From Erwinia sp. HDF1-3R (GTDB lineage Bacteria; Pseudomonadota; Gammaproteobacteria; Enterobacterales; Enterobacteriaceae), in NCBI RefSeq assembly GCF_039621855.1, contig NZ_CP155071.1, positions 2,108,001 through 2,172,000 of the forward strand: a stretch of DNA of 64,000 nt, in the 5' to 3' direction. The translations under genes and the position numbers were made by a program. The notes beneath the pieces are model-generated. The model had not been told where the DNA came from. It saw only the letters and a list, made by a program, of their open reading frames with translations, and searched no databases. The first letter of the stretch is position 1. The number at the start of each line of letters is the position of its first letter. Below are positions 12,068 through 21,654 of this stretch, in pieces.

Positions 12068-12931
12068 TTAATACAAAGGTACTATCGGGTACTTTCCGCT
12101 AATGACCGGCTTGCAGAGGATTTTATAGCCGTCGCTGTCGAAGCCTTTGGGCGTCGAGGTTAGCGCCTTTGCCATCGCCAAATCCTCAACCGATCCCAGA
12201 TAAAACCAGTTATTGATGATGTGGATCTGCGTCTGGTTTACGCCTTCCTCAACCACGCCGACGGCACCCTCCCAGGGCCAGCACTGTACGCGTACGCGTT
12301 CCAGCGCGGCCAGCAGGCGCTGATGATGCGCCTCGGGGGACTCTTTACCGCAGCAGGCACCGGCACAACGTCCCAGGCTGGCGCGGAAGCAGGCGCGGTT
12401 GCGGCTCAGATTCTCCAGCCCCAGCAGTGCGAGACAGAGCTGCTGCTCATCGGCGATTTTTTGCAGCGTCTCCAGCGCCGACCGGCGGCTGGAATAGAGT
12501 CCGAACAGGTCCGGCGTGTGCGAAAAGTCCAGCTCTTTGGCAAAGACCACGGTTGGTTTGTTCTGGCTGATATGCAGCGAACAGAGTTGACGATTCTTGC
12601 GCAGCCGCTTATTAAACAGCGGCTGCTGCACCTTGATCATCTGCGCCTCAAGCAGCAGCGCGCCCAGCTCACCCGCAGTTTGAATAAAGCTGACGTGGCG
12701 GGTCTGACGCAGCATTTTGGCTTCATCCGCCGTGCGAAAATGGGACATGACCCGGCTGCGGATATTGATGCTTTTACCGATATACAGCGGCATCGTTTCA
12801 CTGTCGCCGTGAAAGGTGTAGACCCCAGGGAGTGAAGGTAGCCCTGCAAGTGAGGGGCGAAGATGTTCGGGATACTGATAGATAGCCGCTGGTTCAAATT
12901 CCAGGCGTTGAGCTGCTGCACGTCTGACCAC
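12068..12931 (-). CDS. cho: Excinuclease Cho (UvrC homologue)
   Basis: A 287-residue single-domain endonuclease that makes the 3' incision in nucleotide excision repair on bulky lesions poorly cut by UvrC. The GIY-YIG domain is clear (PGVYTFHGDSE..LYIGKSINIRSRV), followed by LLLEAQMIKVQQPLFNKRLR and the Cys-rich segment RACFRASLGRCAGACCGKE. The start is a GTG at 12931 preceded by GGAG. A near-consensus LexA box ends 14 nt upstream of the start, so it should be SOS-induced. It lies immediately downstream of the spy terminator; E. coli ves, which sits between, is absent. Confidence 0.93.
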   Translation of the reverse strand: MVRRAAAQRLEFEPAAIYQYPEHLRPSLAGLPSLPGVYTFHGDSETMPLYIGKSINIRSRVMSHFRTADEAKMLRQTRHVSFIQTAGELGALLLEAQMIKVQQPLFNKRLRKNRQLCSLHISQNKPTVVFAKELDFSHTPDLFGLYSSRRSALETLQKIADEQQLCLALLGLENLSRNRACFRASLGRCAGACCGKESPEAHHQRLLAALERVRVQCWPWEGAVGVVEEGVNQTQIHIINNWFYLGSVEDLAMAKALTSTPKGFDSDGYKILCKPVISGKYPIVPLY

Positions 12932-12944
12932 ATTGCACTCCGGT

Positions 12945-12964
12945 TACTGGTTACTTGTACAGTG
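12945..12964 (-). promoter_or_regulatory. LexA box of cho
   Basis: TACTGGTTACTTGTACAGTG contains CTG-N10-CAG and matches both outer arms of the LexA consensus TACTGTATATATATACAGTA. It lies just upstream of the cho start codon, in line with the known SOS control of cho. Confidence 0.8.
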
Positions 12965-13125
12965 TAACAGGGGCGGGGAGGATAAAAAAGCGTCTCCTGG
13001 CGCATTGTGCGCCAGAAATATGTTCGAACGGCCGTGGCTATGCTCAGGATTATGCTGATATAACGCCTGAAGCCGGGGCGATGACCTGCTTCCCTGGCTT
13101 CAGTTTGTCACTCACTGGTGCGAGA

Positions 13126-13953
13126 TTATTTCTTCCAGAAGTCGTCAAAGATGGTGATGGGCGGGCGGCGTTTATGCTCCGTCTTCAGATACCAGCCTTC
13201 GATAGTTTTTGCCGCATCGGCAGCAATGGTTTTGCCTTCAAGGTAGTGGTCGATCTGCTCATAGGTGACGCCCAGCGCCACTTCATCCTGCAGGCCGGGC
13301 CGGTCATCTTCCAGGTCCGCCGTCGGGTGTTTCAGATACAGATGCGCCGGGCAGCCCAGCGCTTTCAGCAGCTGTTTACCCTGACCTTTGTTCAGCCGGA
13401 ACAGCGGATTAATATCCGTGCCGCCATCGCCATACTTGGTGAAAAAACCGGTGACGGCTTCTGCGGCATGGTCGGTTCCCACCACCACGCCCGAGGTCAC
13501 CCCGGCGATGCTGTACTGGGCCTTCATTCGCTCACGAGCCTTCTCATTGCCCCGCACAAAATCGGACAGCGTCACGCCCGCCTCGCGCAGGGCTTTCTCA
13601 CTGGCCAGCACCGCCTCTTTGATGTTTACCGTTAACACGCGGTCAGGTTTGATGAAATCAATCGCGTCCTGGCAATCCTGTTCGTCGGCCTGAATGCCGT
13701 AGGGCAGGCGGACGGCGATAAACTGATAGTCGGCGCTTCCTGTCTCCTGACGGAGTTCTGAAATAGCGGTCTGACTCAGTTTACCGGCCAGGGTAGAGTC
13801 CTGGCCCCCACTGAGCCCCAGCACCAGCGTTTTAATAAAGGGATAGGTTCTGAGATAGGACTTAAGAAACTCAACGCTGTTGCGGATCTCCTGCTGAACA
13901 TCAATGACAGGTTTGACCCCCAGTGCTTCGATTATTTCCTGTTGCAAAGTCAT
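13126..13953 (-). CDS. nadE: Ammonia-dependent NAD+ synthetase NadE
   Basis: A 275-residue enzyme converting nicotinate adenine dinucleotide, ATP and ammonia to NAD+. The PP-loop for ATP ([14 protein letters not shown]) sits at about 45-58. Also visible are the [30 protein letters not shown] stretch in parts and the C-terminal KRRPP segment. It has no glutaminase domain, so it is the short, ammonia-using form. The ATG at 13953 follows an AGGAG. Gene order cho-nadE-osmE follows E. coli. Confidence 0.95.
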   Translation of the reverse strand: MTLQQEIIEALGVKPVIDVQQEIRNSVEFLKSYLRTYPFIKTLVLGLSGGQDSTLAGKLSQTAISELRQETGSADYQFIAVRLPYGIQADEQDCQDAIDFIKPDRVLTVNIKEAVLASEKALREAGVTLSDFVRGNEKARERMKAQYSIAGVTSGVVVGTDHAAEAVTGFFTKYGDGGTDINPLFRLNKGQGKQLLKALGCPAHLYLKHPTADLEDDRPGLQDEVALGVTYEQIDHYLEGKTIAADAAKTIEGWYLKTEHKRRPPITIFDDFWKK

Positions 13954-14195
13954 TTGTATCTCCTGAGATTCATTGCCTTAAGCAGGCAGCCGTGTTTTCA
14001 ATGGTTGCGTTAAAGCTAACGCGGCTGGCGTTAAACAACAAGATTGAATTCTGATGTTTCCTTTATCTGTCATTCGCATGGCTTGCATGACAATAAAGAG
14101 AGGAAAAAGTGCGATTTTTTTTGCCATAAAGTTGATAAATCAGCATTTCTGTTCCAGGCTTAAGCTTACATGGAAAATAAAAGAGGAATAAAAAC

Positions 14196-14531
14196 ATGAA
14201 GAAGTTTGCAGGAGCTATTGGTGCTGCCGTGGTTTTAGCCGTTTTATCGGGCTGTTCGGCGTACGATCGCGCGGAAAGTTACGTTACCAAGCCAGTGGTA
14301 CAGGACGTTAAAAAGGGTATGACGCGCCAGCAGGTTCGTGATATCGCAGGCCCGGCGTCAACTGAAATTACCATGGTACACGCTCGCGGTACCTGCCAGA
14401 CCTATGTTCTGGGTGAGCGTAACGGTAAATTACAGACCTACTTCGTTAGCTATAGCGATACCGGTCGCGTAATGAACTACGGCTTCCAGAGCTGTAAGGA
14501 ATATGACACCGATCCGCAGGTTTCGCAGTAA
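14196..14531 (+). CDS. osmE: Osmotically inducible lipoprotein OsmE
   Basis: A 111-residue lipoprotein with signal peptide and lipobox (AVLSGCSAY). An SmpA/OmlA (BamE-like) domain follows, with [19 protein letters not shown] and a C-terminal [12 protein letters not shown]. In E. coli osmE is induced by high osmolarity and stationary phase. The gene is transcribed away from nadE and ends at a strong terminator. Confidence 0.93.
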   Translation: MKKFAGAIGAAVVLAVLSGCSAYDRAESYVTKPVVQDVKKGMTRQQVRDIAGPASTEITMVHARGTCQTYVLGERNGKLQTYFVSYSDTGRVMNYGFQSCKEYDTDPQVSQ

Positions 14532-14551
14532 ATTCCTGTTGAGATAACATG

Positions 14552-14583
14552 AAAAACGGTCACCTCGGTGACCGTTTTTTTTT
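14552..14583 (+). terminator. Intrinsic terminator of osmE
   Basis: AAAACGGTCAC-CTCG-GTGACCGTTTT followed by more T residues, 20 nt after the osmE stop. The A-run on the other arm lets it also act on the convergent gene ending at 14593. Confidence 0.9.
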
Positions 14584-14592
14584 GCCTGTCTT

Positions 14593-15009
14593 TTACAGAC
14601 CGGGCGGGCGGGAAACTTCCAGATAGCGGCCGTCAATATCGCGACGGTAATAGTGGCCATCCTGGACGTAGAAGCGGTCGCCATTGTAGTCGAGCGTACG
14701 CATGCTGCCGCTATAGCGCTGCTCCGGTGGCTGCACCATCACATAGGTATTATCGTTGGCGCGCTGATAGTAACTGCCGTTAAGGGCATAGTAAGTCAGG
14801 CCACCAATCAGCACGCCCACGGCGGCATCGGGTAGAAAGTTTAATCTGCCTGGCCCACCGCCCCAGCCACGGTGTCCGCCGGGCCCACCGCCCCAGCCGT
14901 GATGCCAGCCCGGTCCAGGGCCTGGTCCTGGACCCCAGCCGGGTTGCGCGAGGACCAGCGTTGGGGAAAGTAATGTTACAGCGAAAAGAGCGCTGAGCAC
15001 CTTTTTCAT
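14593..15009 (-). CDS. Exported glycine-rich protein, DUF6515-like
   Basis: A 138-residue secreted protein. The signal peptide (MKKVLSALFAVTLLSPTLVLAQ) is followed by a Gly/Pro/His/Trp-rich segment (repeats of GPGP and GWGGGPG) at about 23-55. A short hydrophobic stretch comes next (AAVGVLIGGLTYYAL), then a Tyr-rich C-terminal domain (YYQRANDNTYVMVQPPE, DGHYYRRD). The pattern resembles the DUF6515/RcnB-like small periplasmic proteins; I could not verify this. The start at 15009 has a GGAG upstream; a longer frame to 15081 lacks one. No function can be assigned. It converges on osmE. Confidence 0.7.
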   Translation of the reverse strand: MKKVLSALFAVTLLSPTLVLAQPGWGPGPGPGPGWHHGWGGGPGGHRGWGGGPGRLNFLPDAAVGVLIGGLTYYALNGSYYQRANDNTYVMVQPPEQRYSGSMRTLDYNGDRFYVQDGHYYRRDIDGRYLEVSRPPGL

Positions 15010-15138
15010 AGGGTTTCTCCTGGTTCTGACTGAGATTAACATTACGCCCGGCCAGCGAAAACGCAAGCGCTGAATCGCCACGGTTGTCCGCTGCTTACAG
15101 CACTTAACGCATTCTTAACGCTCCCTCCACGATGCCTC

Positions 15139-16470
15139 TTATATTGCGCCCTCCTGGCGGGTTGCAAAGCGTACTTCCGGCTGAAGTTTCTTCTCCGGCT
15201 GTAGCAGGGTCATGGCCAGCATGCTGATAAATGCCACGGCGGCAGTGGCGCTGAACATGGCGTTGTAACCATAGTGCTGCGCCAGCCACCCGCTCAGCAG
15301 CGGAGAGGTAATGGAAGCAAGATTGGCAATGGCCAGGGTGATGCCGCTGTAGGTGCCTACCGTGGATTTTGGCGTGACGTCGATTACCACCGACCAGTAC
15401 ACATTATTCACCAGCGCGTTCAGAGCATTGCCCAGCGTCATCATCAGAATAATGGTGGCAGGTGAGGGCATCCAGGGGATCGCCATAAAGCAGAGCGCAG
15501 TCATCAGCAGCGTGACGGCGGCAAAAACGTTCCTCGCCAGCCGCAGATTATTAAAGCGTTTCAGGAGCGCATCGGCGATCCTGCCCCCCAACAGCACGGT
15601 CACGCAGGCGCCGCTCCATGGGATCATCGCGACGTACCAGAGCGAGTGCAAATCGTAGTGAAAGCTGTCCTGCAAATATTTCGGTCCCCAGCTTACCAGG
15701 GTAAAGGTGATATAGAGAAAGGAGAAGTAGCCCAGCGCGTTACAGACCAGCGTACGATTGCTGAAGAAGCGCCACCAGGGCAGGCGCGGGCCGCTGGCCT
15801 TCTCAGCCTGGCCGCAGCTGATGACCATCCGCTCCTGCGGGCTAACTTTGGGGTGCTGTTCGGGCGTATCGGTAAATACGCGGGCAAAAATCACCATGGC
15901 AATCAACGAAAAGCACCCCAGCAGAATAAACATGCTTCGCCAGTCATCGGTGAGCAGCAGCAGGCCGACGGCAACCGGGGCGGTGAGCAGTGCGCCCACC
16001 TGGGTGCTGAGCAGACCAATTCCCAGCGCGGTTCCGCGCTCGTGGTCAGGCGACCAGTGCGCGATAGCCTTATTCATGAGGGCATAAGCCGGGCCTTCCG
16101 CCAGGCCAAAGAGTACGCGCATAACCGCAAACCCCATAATGGCCGATCCGCCAAACAGCGCCAACCCCACATCACCCGCCCAGGCCGTAGCGACCTCCAG
16201 CAGCGACCAGGCGACGCCCGCCATCAGCCACACTCTTCTGGTGCCGAGGCGATCGGCAAGAAAACCGCCGCACAGCGAACCCAGCAGATAGCCAAAACCG
16301 AAGTAGCTCAGCACTGCGCCGAGCTGCACCTTACTGAGTTGATATTCCGTTGAGATAGCATTGGCCGCAAATGAGAGCGCCCCCCGATCGATGTAATTGA
16401 TCAGCGCGATGAAAAACAGCATGGCGAAAATACGGTAGCGATAGCGGCTAACGGTCAGGGTGGCATTCAT
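15139..16470 (-). CDS. MFS transporter, anion:cation symporter (ACS) type
   Basis: A 443-residue, 12-segment major-facilitator protein. The N-terminus (RYRIFAMLFFIALINYIDRGALSFAA) and the segment-2/3 loop (GFLADRLGTRRVW) are typical of the hexuronate/glucarate/galactonate branch (ExuT, GudP, DgoT). The second half contains FSFLYITFTLVSWGPKYLQ and ASITSPLLSGWLA. Substrate is not predictable; sugar acids are likely from the family. It stands alone, with no catabolic genes beside it. Two direct repeats lie 55-115 bp upstream of its start and are candidate operators. It occupies the place of the E. coli chb-to-katE interval. Confidence 0.85.
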   Translation of the reverse strand: MNATLTVSRYRYRIFAMLFFIALINYIDRGALSFAANAISTEYQLSKVQLGAVLSYFGFGYLLGSLCGGFLADRLGTRRVWLMAGVAWSLLEVATAWAGDVGLALFGGSAIMGFAVMRVLFGLAEGPAYALMNKAIAHWSPDHERGTALGIGLLSTQVGALLTAPVAVGLLLLTDDWRSMFILLGCFSLIAMVIFARVFTDTPEQHPKVSPQERMVISCGQAEKASGPRLPWWRFFSNRTLVCNALGYFSFLYITFTLVSWGPKYLQDSFHYDLHSLWYVAMIPWSGACVTVLLGGRIADALLKRFNNLRLARNVFAAVTLLMTALCFMAIPWMPSPATIILMMTLGNALNALVNNVYWSVVIDVTPKSTVGTYSGITLAIANLASITSPLLSGWLAQHYGYNAMFSATAAVAFISMLAMTLLQPEKKLQPEVRFATRQEGAI

Positions 16471-16523
16471 GGTTTATCTCCAGCACAACGGGTGTGAAGG
16501 TAAATAAGCAACATCAATGCCAG

Positions 16524-16586
16524 GGTGATAGCGGATGGTCAGTGACCGACAATATCGGGGTGATAAACGGATGATAAGTGACCGAC
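16524..16586. promoter_or_regulatory. Two direct repeats upstream of the MFS gene (candidate operator)
   Basis: Two 27-28 bp units at 16524-16550 and 16559-16586 share GGTGATA, CGGATG and AGTGACCGAC, with about 35-bp spacing. They lie upstream of the transporter start at 16470 on its strand. The remaining sequence to katE (16587-16794) shows no gene. Confidence 0.5.
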
Positions 16587-16794
16587 TTAATTAACGTTAA
16601 AGCCGGGAGGCACCCGATGGGCCTGACCATGATGTCTGACGCGGTGCTGGCTGCACCGTGGGAGAACGTTCCACATAGACTACCTGCCTTACCATAAGGC
16701 ATCCCGGCGCGGCGCTGCTTCGGATTAACGCCGGGCCACTTCAGGGGGAGTTGAGCAGAAGGTATCGGGCGGGTTTAACGCTTTCCTGAATGAA

Positions 16795-16823
16795 AAATCG
16801 GGCGAAAACCTGTCGCCCGATTT
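16795..16823 (-). terminator. Hairpin 3' of katE (distal of two)
   Basis: AAATCGGGCG and CGCCCGATTT form a perfect 10-bp stem with a 9-nt loop. On the minus strand it lies 67 nt beyond the katE stop and continues into TTCATT, a weak U-run. It pairs in sequence with a second hairpin at 16839-16871. Confidence 0.6.
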
Positions 16824-16838
16824 AATGCTTAATCGACA

Positions 16839-16871
16839 CTTAATCGGGCTGAAACGTTGCGCCCGATTAAG
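16839..16871 (-). terminator. Hairpin 3' of katE (proximal of two)
   Basis: CTTAATCGGGC and GCCCGATTAAG form a perfect 11-bp stem with an 11-nt loop, 19 nt downstream of the katE stop. It shares the ATCGGGC core with the next hairpin. Probably the katE terminator, or half of a tandem terminator. Confidence 0.6.
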
Positions 16872-16889
16872 TGCCATATCACCATGCCG

Positions 16890-19154
16890 TCAGGCTGGCA
16901 CGGTCAGTGCTTTCTGACTGCGCGACCAGATCCTGTGTGCACCCATCGCCAACAGGAACTCGCTCATCAGCACGCCTTCGGCCTTACTGTCTTCGATGAT
17001 ACCTTCTTCCTGTTCGCTGTCGCCCAGGCCAAACTGCGCCTTAAAGCGGCGGGCGTCACCGCTAAGCCCGATAACCTTCAGGTGCTTATAGGCTTCCAGC
17101 AGGAAGTAGCGGGCATCACCGCTCAGCAGCAGGGCATCAATGTTGCCATCCGGGACGATGACCGCATCAAAGGTCAGCGACGGCAGACCGCTGAAGGTGG
17201 CATCAACAGGCAGGTCTGAACCGTCGTCGGCGCGTACCTGACCCATATGCGGTGCCAGCAGCTTGCCGTGAACGCCCTGAGCTTTAAGCTCCTGGAGGAT
17301 CGCCAGCACGTCAGCAGCACATACGCCATCGCTGAGCAGCAACGCGACCTGGCGGCCCTTGATGGTCCCGCTGGGTACCGCATAGAGGCTCAGGCTGGCA
17401 TCCTTTTTCAGACCGTTAACGTCTTTAGGCGGCGCGGTATGCATTTTCTCGTCGGACAGGGCAATCCCCAGGTTTTTTGCCACGCCATTTGCCAGCGAGA
17501 CGTCGATATGGACCAGGTGATCGACCACGCGTTCGCGGATATAAGGACGGGCCACCTTGCTGAGCTCAAAGGAGTAGGCATCAATAATATGCTGCTGCTC
17601 CACCGGCGTCTGGCTGTTCCAGAACAGGCGCGGCTGCGAGTAATACTCGCCAAACGACGGGCTACGCTCGCGAACTTTATGGCCTTCGATGCGCTCCTGA
17701 TAGCTTTCAAACCCGCCACGGTGCGGGGCTGGAGGCGTCTCACGCGGCCAGTTATCGTTGATCGAGTTTGGCTCATAGTTCGCCGGATTGGTGTCGATAT
17801 CCATCCGGTGCATGCCCTGACGCTGGAAGTTGTGATACGGACAGGTCGGGCGGTTGATCGGGATCTCGTGGAAGTTAGGTCCACCCAGGCGGCTGATCTG
17901 AGTATCCGTATAGGAGAACAGGCGACCCTGCAATAGCGGATCGTTGGAGAAATCCATCCCCGGGACGATGTGCCCTGGATGGAAAGCAACCTGCTCGGTT
18001 TCGGCAAAAAAGTTATCCGGGTTACGGTTGAGAACCATCTTACCGATGAGTTCAACCGGCACCAGCTCTTCGGGAATAAGCTTGGTCGCATCCAGCAGGT
18101 CAAAGTCAAATTTGAACTCATCCTCCTCGGCAATCAGCTGTACGCCCAGCTCATACTCAGGATAGTCGCCAGCCTCAATGGCTTCCCACAGATCGCGACG
18201 GTGGAAGTCGGGATCGCGCCCGGTGAGTTTTTGCGCTTCATCCCACAGTAAAGAGGCTTTACCGGCAACCGGCTTCCAGTGGAAGCGGACGAAGGTGGCT
18301 TTACCTTCGGCATTGATAAAGCGGAAAGTGTGAATACCGAAGCCTTCCATCGTGCGGTAGCTGCGTGGGATACCGCGGTCGGACATCGCCCAGAGGACAT
18401 TGTGCAGCGTTTCCGGCTGGAGCGACACATAGTCCCAGAAGGTATCGTGCGCGCTCTGTCCCTGAGGGATTTCATTATGGGGTTCGGGTTTCACCGCGTG
18501 GACAAAATCGGGAAATTTGTGAGCATCCTGGATAAAGAACACCGGGGTGTTATTGCCCACCAGGTCAAACACGCCCTCATCGGTATAAAACTTGGTCGAC
18601 CAGCCGCGAATATCACGTACGGTATCCGCCGAGCCTGCACCGCCCTGAACGGTTGAAAAGCGCACGAATACCGGCGTCTGCTTACCCGGATCGCGCAGGA
18701 AGTCCGCTTTGGTGATATCGCTCATATCACGATACGGCTGGAAGTAGCCGTGTGCCGCAGAACCGCGGGCATGCACGATACGCTCAGGAATGCGTTCGTG
18801 GTCAAAGTGGGTGATTTTTTCGCGCAGGATAAAGTCTTCAAGCAGGGTAGGACCGCGAGTACCCGCGCGTAGTGAATTCTGGTCGTCGGCAATACGCGTG
18901 CCCTGATTGGTCGTCAGCGGGAAATTTTCACCCCCTTTGCGGAAGGACTCCAGCGCATCAAGCTTGGCATTATGCGTATTCGGGGCTTTCAGGCTACCGG
19001 GAGCCGTTGGCTCCTTCCCGGGTGGCGTAGGTTCCGCCGAAGGTTTATGCGACCCATCTGCGGGCGCCAGCGAATCCATGCCGGGTTTAGCTGAATCAGG
19101 CCCGGTAGACGGGGCGTTGTGGCTGAGTTCCTTATTATCTGTTTCTTTCGACAT
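16890..19154 (-). CDS. katE: Catalase HPII KatE
   Basis: A 754-residue large-subunit monofunctional catalase (2 H2O2 to O2 + 2 H2O), close to E. coli HPII in length and sequence. N-terminal extension (1-80), then the beta-barrel with the distal His in [18 protein letters not shown] and the Asn in [10 protein letters not shown]. The proximal heme Tyr is in RLFSYTDTQ. The C-terminal flavodoxin-like domain (about 600-754) is present. I chose the ATG at 19154 (AGGAG 9 nt upstream) rather than a GTG two codons earlier. KatE is normally sigma-S-controlled; no specific promoter was verified. Confidence 0.95.
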   Translation of the reverse strand: MSKETDNKELSHNAPSTGPDSAKPGMDSLAPADGSHKPSAEPTPPGKEPTAPGSLKAPNTHNAKLDALESFRKGGENFPLTTNQGTRIADDQNSLRAGTRGPTLLEDFILREKITHFDHERIPERIVHARGSAAHGYFQPYRDMSDITKADFLRDPGKQTPVFVRFSTVQGGAGSADTVRDIRGWSTKFYTDEGVFDLVGNNTPVFFIQDAHKFPDFVHAVKPEPHNEIPQGQSAHDTFWDYVSLQPETLHNVLWAMSDRGIPRSYRTMEGFGIHTFRFINAEGKATFVRFHWKPVAGKASLLWDEAQKLTGRDPDFHRRDLWEAIEAGDYPEYELGVQLIAEEDEFKFDFDLLDATKLIPEELVPVELIGKMVLNRNPDNFFAETEQVAFHPGHIVPGMDFSNDPLLQGRLFSYTDTQISRLGGPNFHEIPINRPTCPYHNFQRQGMHRMDIDTNPANYEPNSINDNWPRETPPAPHRGGFESYQERIEGHKVRERSPSFGEYYSQPRLFWNSQTPVEQQHIIDAYSFELSKVARPYIRERVVDHLVHIDVSLANGVAKNLGIALSDEKMHTAPPKDVNGLKKDASLSLYAVPSGTIKGRQVALLLSDGVCAADVLAILQELKAQGVHGKLLAPHMGQVRADDGSDLPVDATFSGLPSLTFDAVIVPDGNIDALLLSGDARYFLLEAYKHLKVIGLSGDARRFKAQFGLGDSEQEEGIIEDSKAEGVLMSEFLLAMGAHRIWSRSQKALTVPA

Positions 19155-19325
19155 TCTCACTTACTCCTGTTGTTGTCATTTCAGACTCCAGTAACTATAG
19201 AACAGTGAGTGAGATACGCCTTAAAACAGCAGGGTTAAGTGTTTAAAATCGTGTTTAAAACATGATAAAGGATGATAAAACGCGCATAGCGCGGTAAAAA
19301 TCGGCTGGGGAAGCGGGGCGGGGAT

Positions 19326-19352
19326 AAAAAAAGGGCTGGCGGAGGCCAGCCC
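19326..19352 (-). terminator. Intrinsic terminator of tcyP
   Basis: On the minus strand AGGGCTGGC and GCCAGCCCT form a 9-bp stem followed by TTTTTTT, 45 nt after the tcyP stop. Confidence 0.9.
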
Positions 19353-19396
19353 TGAGAGGATATTCGCGTTCTGTAGGCTCCCAACGGAGCAGGCTG

Positions 19397-20794
19397 TCAG
19401 CGTTCCGCCAGCTCGAAGTCACGCTCTGCATCGGCGTGAAGCAGTGCTTTATCGGTCTGCTTCAGCCACTGGCTGGTCAGCATGCCGGCCGTCATCGAGC
19501 CGTTCACATTCAGGGCGGTGCGGCCCATATCAATGAGCGGTTCAATAGAGATCAACAGCGCTACCAGCGTCACCGGCAGGCCCATCGTGGGCAGCACAAT
19601 CAGCGCGGCGAAGGTCGCACCGCCGCCAACGCCTGCTACGCCCGCTGAACTGAGGGTTACGATGCCAACCAGGGTCGCAATCCACATCGGGTCGAATGGG
19701 TTGATGCCCACCGTCGGCGCAACCATCACCGCCAGCATGGTGGGATAAAGCCCCGCGCAGCCGTTCTGCCCTATGGTCGCACCAAATGAGGCGGAAAAGC
19801 TGGCGATAGACTCCGGAATACCCAGGCGACGCGTTTGGGCCTCAACGCTCAGCGGAATGGTTGCGGCGCTGGAACGGCTGGTAAAGGCAAAGGTGATGAC
19901 CGGCCAGACTTTTTTAAAGAAACGCTTAGCATTAACGCCATTAACGGTGAGCAGCAGGGCATGGACGGCGAACATGATTGCCAGGCCCAGATAGGACGCC
20001 ACGACAAAGCTGCCGAGCTTAACGATATCGCTCACGTTTGAGCTGGCCACCACCTTCGTCATCAGGGCCATTACGCCGAACGGCGTCAGCTTCATGATCA
20101 GGCGAACCAGCTTCATGACCCAGGCCTGTAAAACATCAATGGCAGCCAGCACGCGTTCGCCTTTCGGCCGATCATCCCGCAGCAGATGCAGGGCTGCAAC
20201 ACCCAGGAAGGCGGCAAAAATCACCACGCTGATAATCGAGGTCGGGCTGGCCCCGGTCAGGTCGGCAAAGGGGTTTTTTGGCACAAACGAGAGCAGCAGC
20301 TGCGGCGTGGAGAGATCGGCAACTTTGCCGACGTAGTTACTTTTTAGCGCGGCAAGGCGAGCGGTTTCCTGCACGCCCTGGACCAGCCCGCCGGCATCCA
20401 GCTTGAACAGCCAGGTGACGAACACGCCGACCAGCGCAGAGATAGCGGTGGTAAACAGCAGTACGCCAATCGTTAATACGCTAATTTTCCCCAGCGAGGA
20501 GGCATTATGCAGCCGGGCCACGGCGCTGAGTATTGAGGCGAAGACCAGCGGCATAACGATCATCTGCAACAGCTGAACGTAGCCGTTACCGACGAGATTA
20601 AACCAGCTAATGGACTCTTTCAGCGTCGCGCTGTCGGCGCCATAAATAGTATGCAGGACCAGGCCGAACAGCACACCGGTCACCAGGCCCAGCAGGACCT
20701 TTTTTGACAGGCTCCAGCGGGTGCTACCACTTTTAGCCAGTATAACTAACAGGGCGACAAATGCCGCAAGGTTAGCGATTAATGGAAGGTTCAT
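19397..20794 (-). CDS. tcyP: L-cystine/sulfocysteine importer TcyP (YdjN)
   Basis: A 465-residue secondary transporter of the dicarboxylate/amino acid:cation symporter (DAACS) family. Family markers are [51 protein letters not shown] in short stretches and [14 protein letters not shown]. Several long hydrophobic segments are present from the start. In E. coli this protein takes up cystine and S-sulfocysteine. The ATG at 20794 ([12 protein letters not shown]) has GGAG about 8 nt upstream; a longer frame lacks support. It follows katE on the same strand but has its own terminator. Confidence 0.93.
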   Translation of the reverse strand: MNLPLIANLAAFVALLVILAKSGSTRWSLSKKVLLGLVTGVLFGLVLHTIYGADSATLKESISWFNLVGNGYVQLLQMIVMPLVFASILSAVARLHNASSLGKISVLTIGVLLFTTAISALVGVFVTWLFKLDAGGLVQGVQETARLAALKSNYVGKVADLSTPQLLLSFVPKNPFADLTGASPTSIISVVIFAAFLGVAALHLLRDDRPKGERVLAAIDVLQAWVMKLVRLIMKLTPFGVMALMTKVVASSNVSDIVKLGSFVVASYLGLAIMFAVHALLLTVNGVNAKRFFKKVWPVITFAFTSRSSAATIPLSVEAQTRRLGIPESIASFSASFGATIGQNGCAGLYPTMLAVMVAPTVGINPFDPMWIATLVGIVTLSSAGVAGVGGGATFAALIVLPTMGLPVTLVALLISIEPLIDMGRTALNVNGSMTAGMLTSQWLKQTDKALLHADAERDFELAER

Positions 20795-20958
20795 CCCCAG
20801 ATCTCCAATGAAGCGGTGCGCTATATCAGGCACCGCGCTATTACCGTTATTTTTTATTGCGCACGCAAATGCGCCCTGGAGTGCATGGTAGCAGCTGATC
20901 CGGGGTGTCTATATATCCAAATGGAATGGGTTATAACCAATCGTCGTTTTATGACGGG

Positions 20959-21549
20959 TTATTGCGCACCATGGCTATCAATTAGCCGATTAATGTTACT
21001 TTGTACCGTGCTGACCATCTGCGCTGGCCATCCGTCTGCACCAAAGGGGGGCATGCCGGGAGAGAACCACATGGCGATGCCGACCAGCGCCAGGCAGAAA
21101 ATTCGCTCCATCTGGTTACCCTTCTGGCTGGCAAGTAGCGGCAGCCTGAAGCGCCAGCGACAGGGCCAGAGCAGCGGCACGCCAGCGGGCGTGAGCATAT
21201 CGGCGACGATATGACTCAGGTAGCCTAGTACCAGGCCCTGAAAAGCATCGGCAGGCACCACCCAGTGCTGCGGAACTTTCAGGTTAAAGAGCGCAATACC
21301 TCCGATCACCGCCAGCAGGCTGTGGGTAAATCCACGATGACCGAAGGCGCGGGCAATAGGATGTGAAAGCCAGCGAAAACGACGGCCCAGCACGGATTGA
21401 GGGTGGTCGATATCCGGCAGCAGGCTGGTTAGCAGCGTTGCCGGAATAATATGCCACCAGTCACCGTTAGCCAGTACCGGCGTGAGTTCGGCGCGTTTGG
21501 AAAAAATAGCGCTGGCAAGCGCAAATATAAGATGGCCTTCGGCCGTCAT
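20959..21549 (-). CDS. ydjM: LexA-regulated inner-membrane protein YdjM
   Basis: A 196-residue membrane protein of the YdjM/YbcI family (predicted membrane-bound metal-dependent hydrolase). The conserved LLPDIDHPQSVLGRR and GHRGFTHSLLAVIGG motifs supply the His/Asp set. GYLSHIVADMLTPAGVPLLWP gives further His/Asp residues. The real start is the ATG at 21549 (AGGTG 8 nt upstream); a GTG at 21558 would add three residues. Two LexA-like boxes lie upstream, in line with SOS control of the E. coli gene. The enzymatic activity is not known. Confidence 0.92.
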   Translation of the reverse strand: MTAEGHLIFALASAIFSKRAELTPVLANGDWWHIIPATLLTSLLPDIDHPQSVLGRRFRWLSHPIARAFGHRGFTHSLLAVIGGIALFNLKVPQHWVVPADAFQGLVLGYLSHIVADMLTPAGVPLLWPCRWRFRLPLLASQKGNQMERIFCLALVGIAMWFSPGMPPFGADGWPAQMVSTVQSNINRLIDSHGAQ

Positions 21550-21568
21550 GGAAAACACCTGGCTGGAT

Positions 21569-21588
21569 AGCTGTCAATCCATCCAGTA
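21569..21588 (-). promoter_or_regulatory. LexA box 1 of ydjM
   Basis: Contains CTG-TCAATCCATC-CAG, the invariant CTG-N10-CAG of LexA boxes, with TA after the CAG. It lies 20 nt upstream of the ydjM start. Confidence 0.6.
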
Positions 21589-21606
21589 TAGGTGATATGT
21601 ACAGTA
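21587..21606 (-). promoter_or_regulatory. LexA box 2 of ydjM
   Basis: The 20-mer ends in a perfect half-site TACAGTA and begins with a degraded half (TATAG instead of TACTG). It abuts box 1, giving a tandem operator like the two-site operator known for E. coli ydjM. Confidence 0.6.
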
Positions 21607-21654
21607 GAATAAATATGTGACGCTGTAACGAAAGATAAATAGGGGGTAAAAGGA

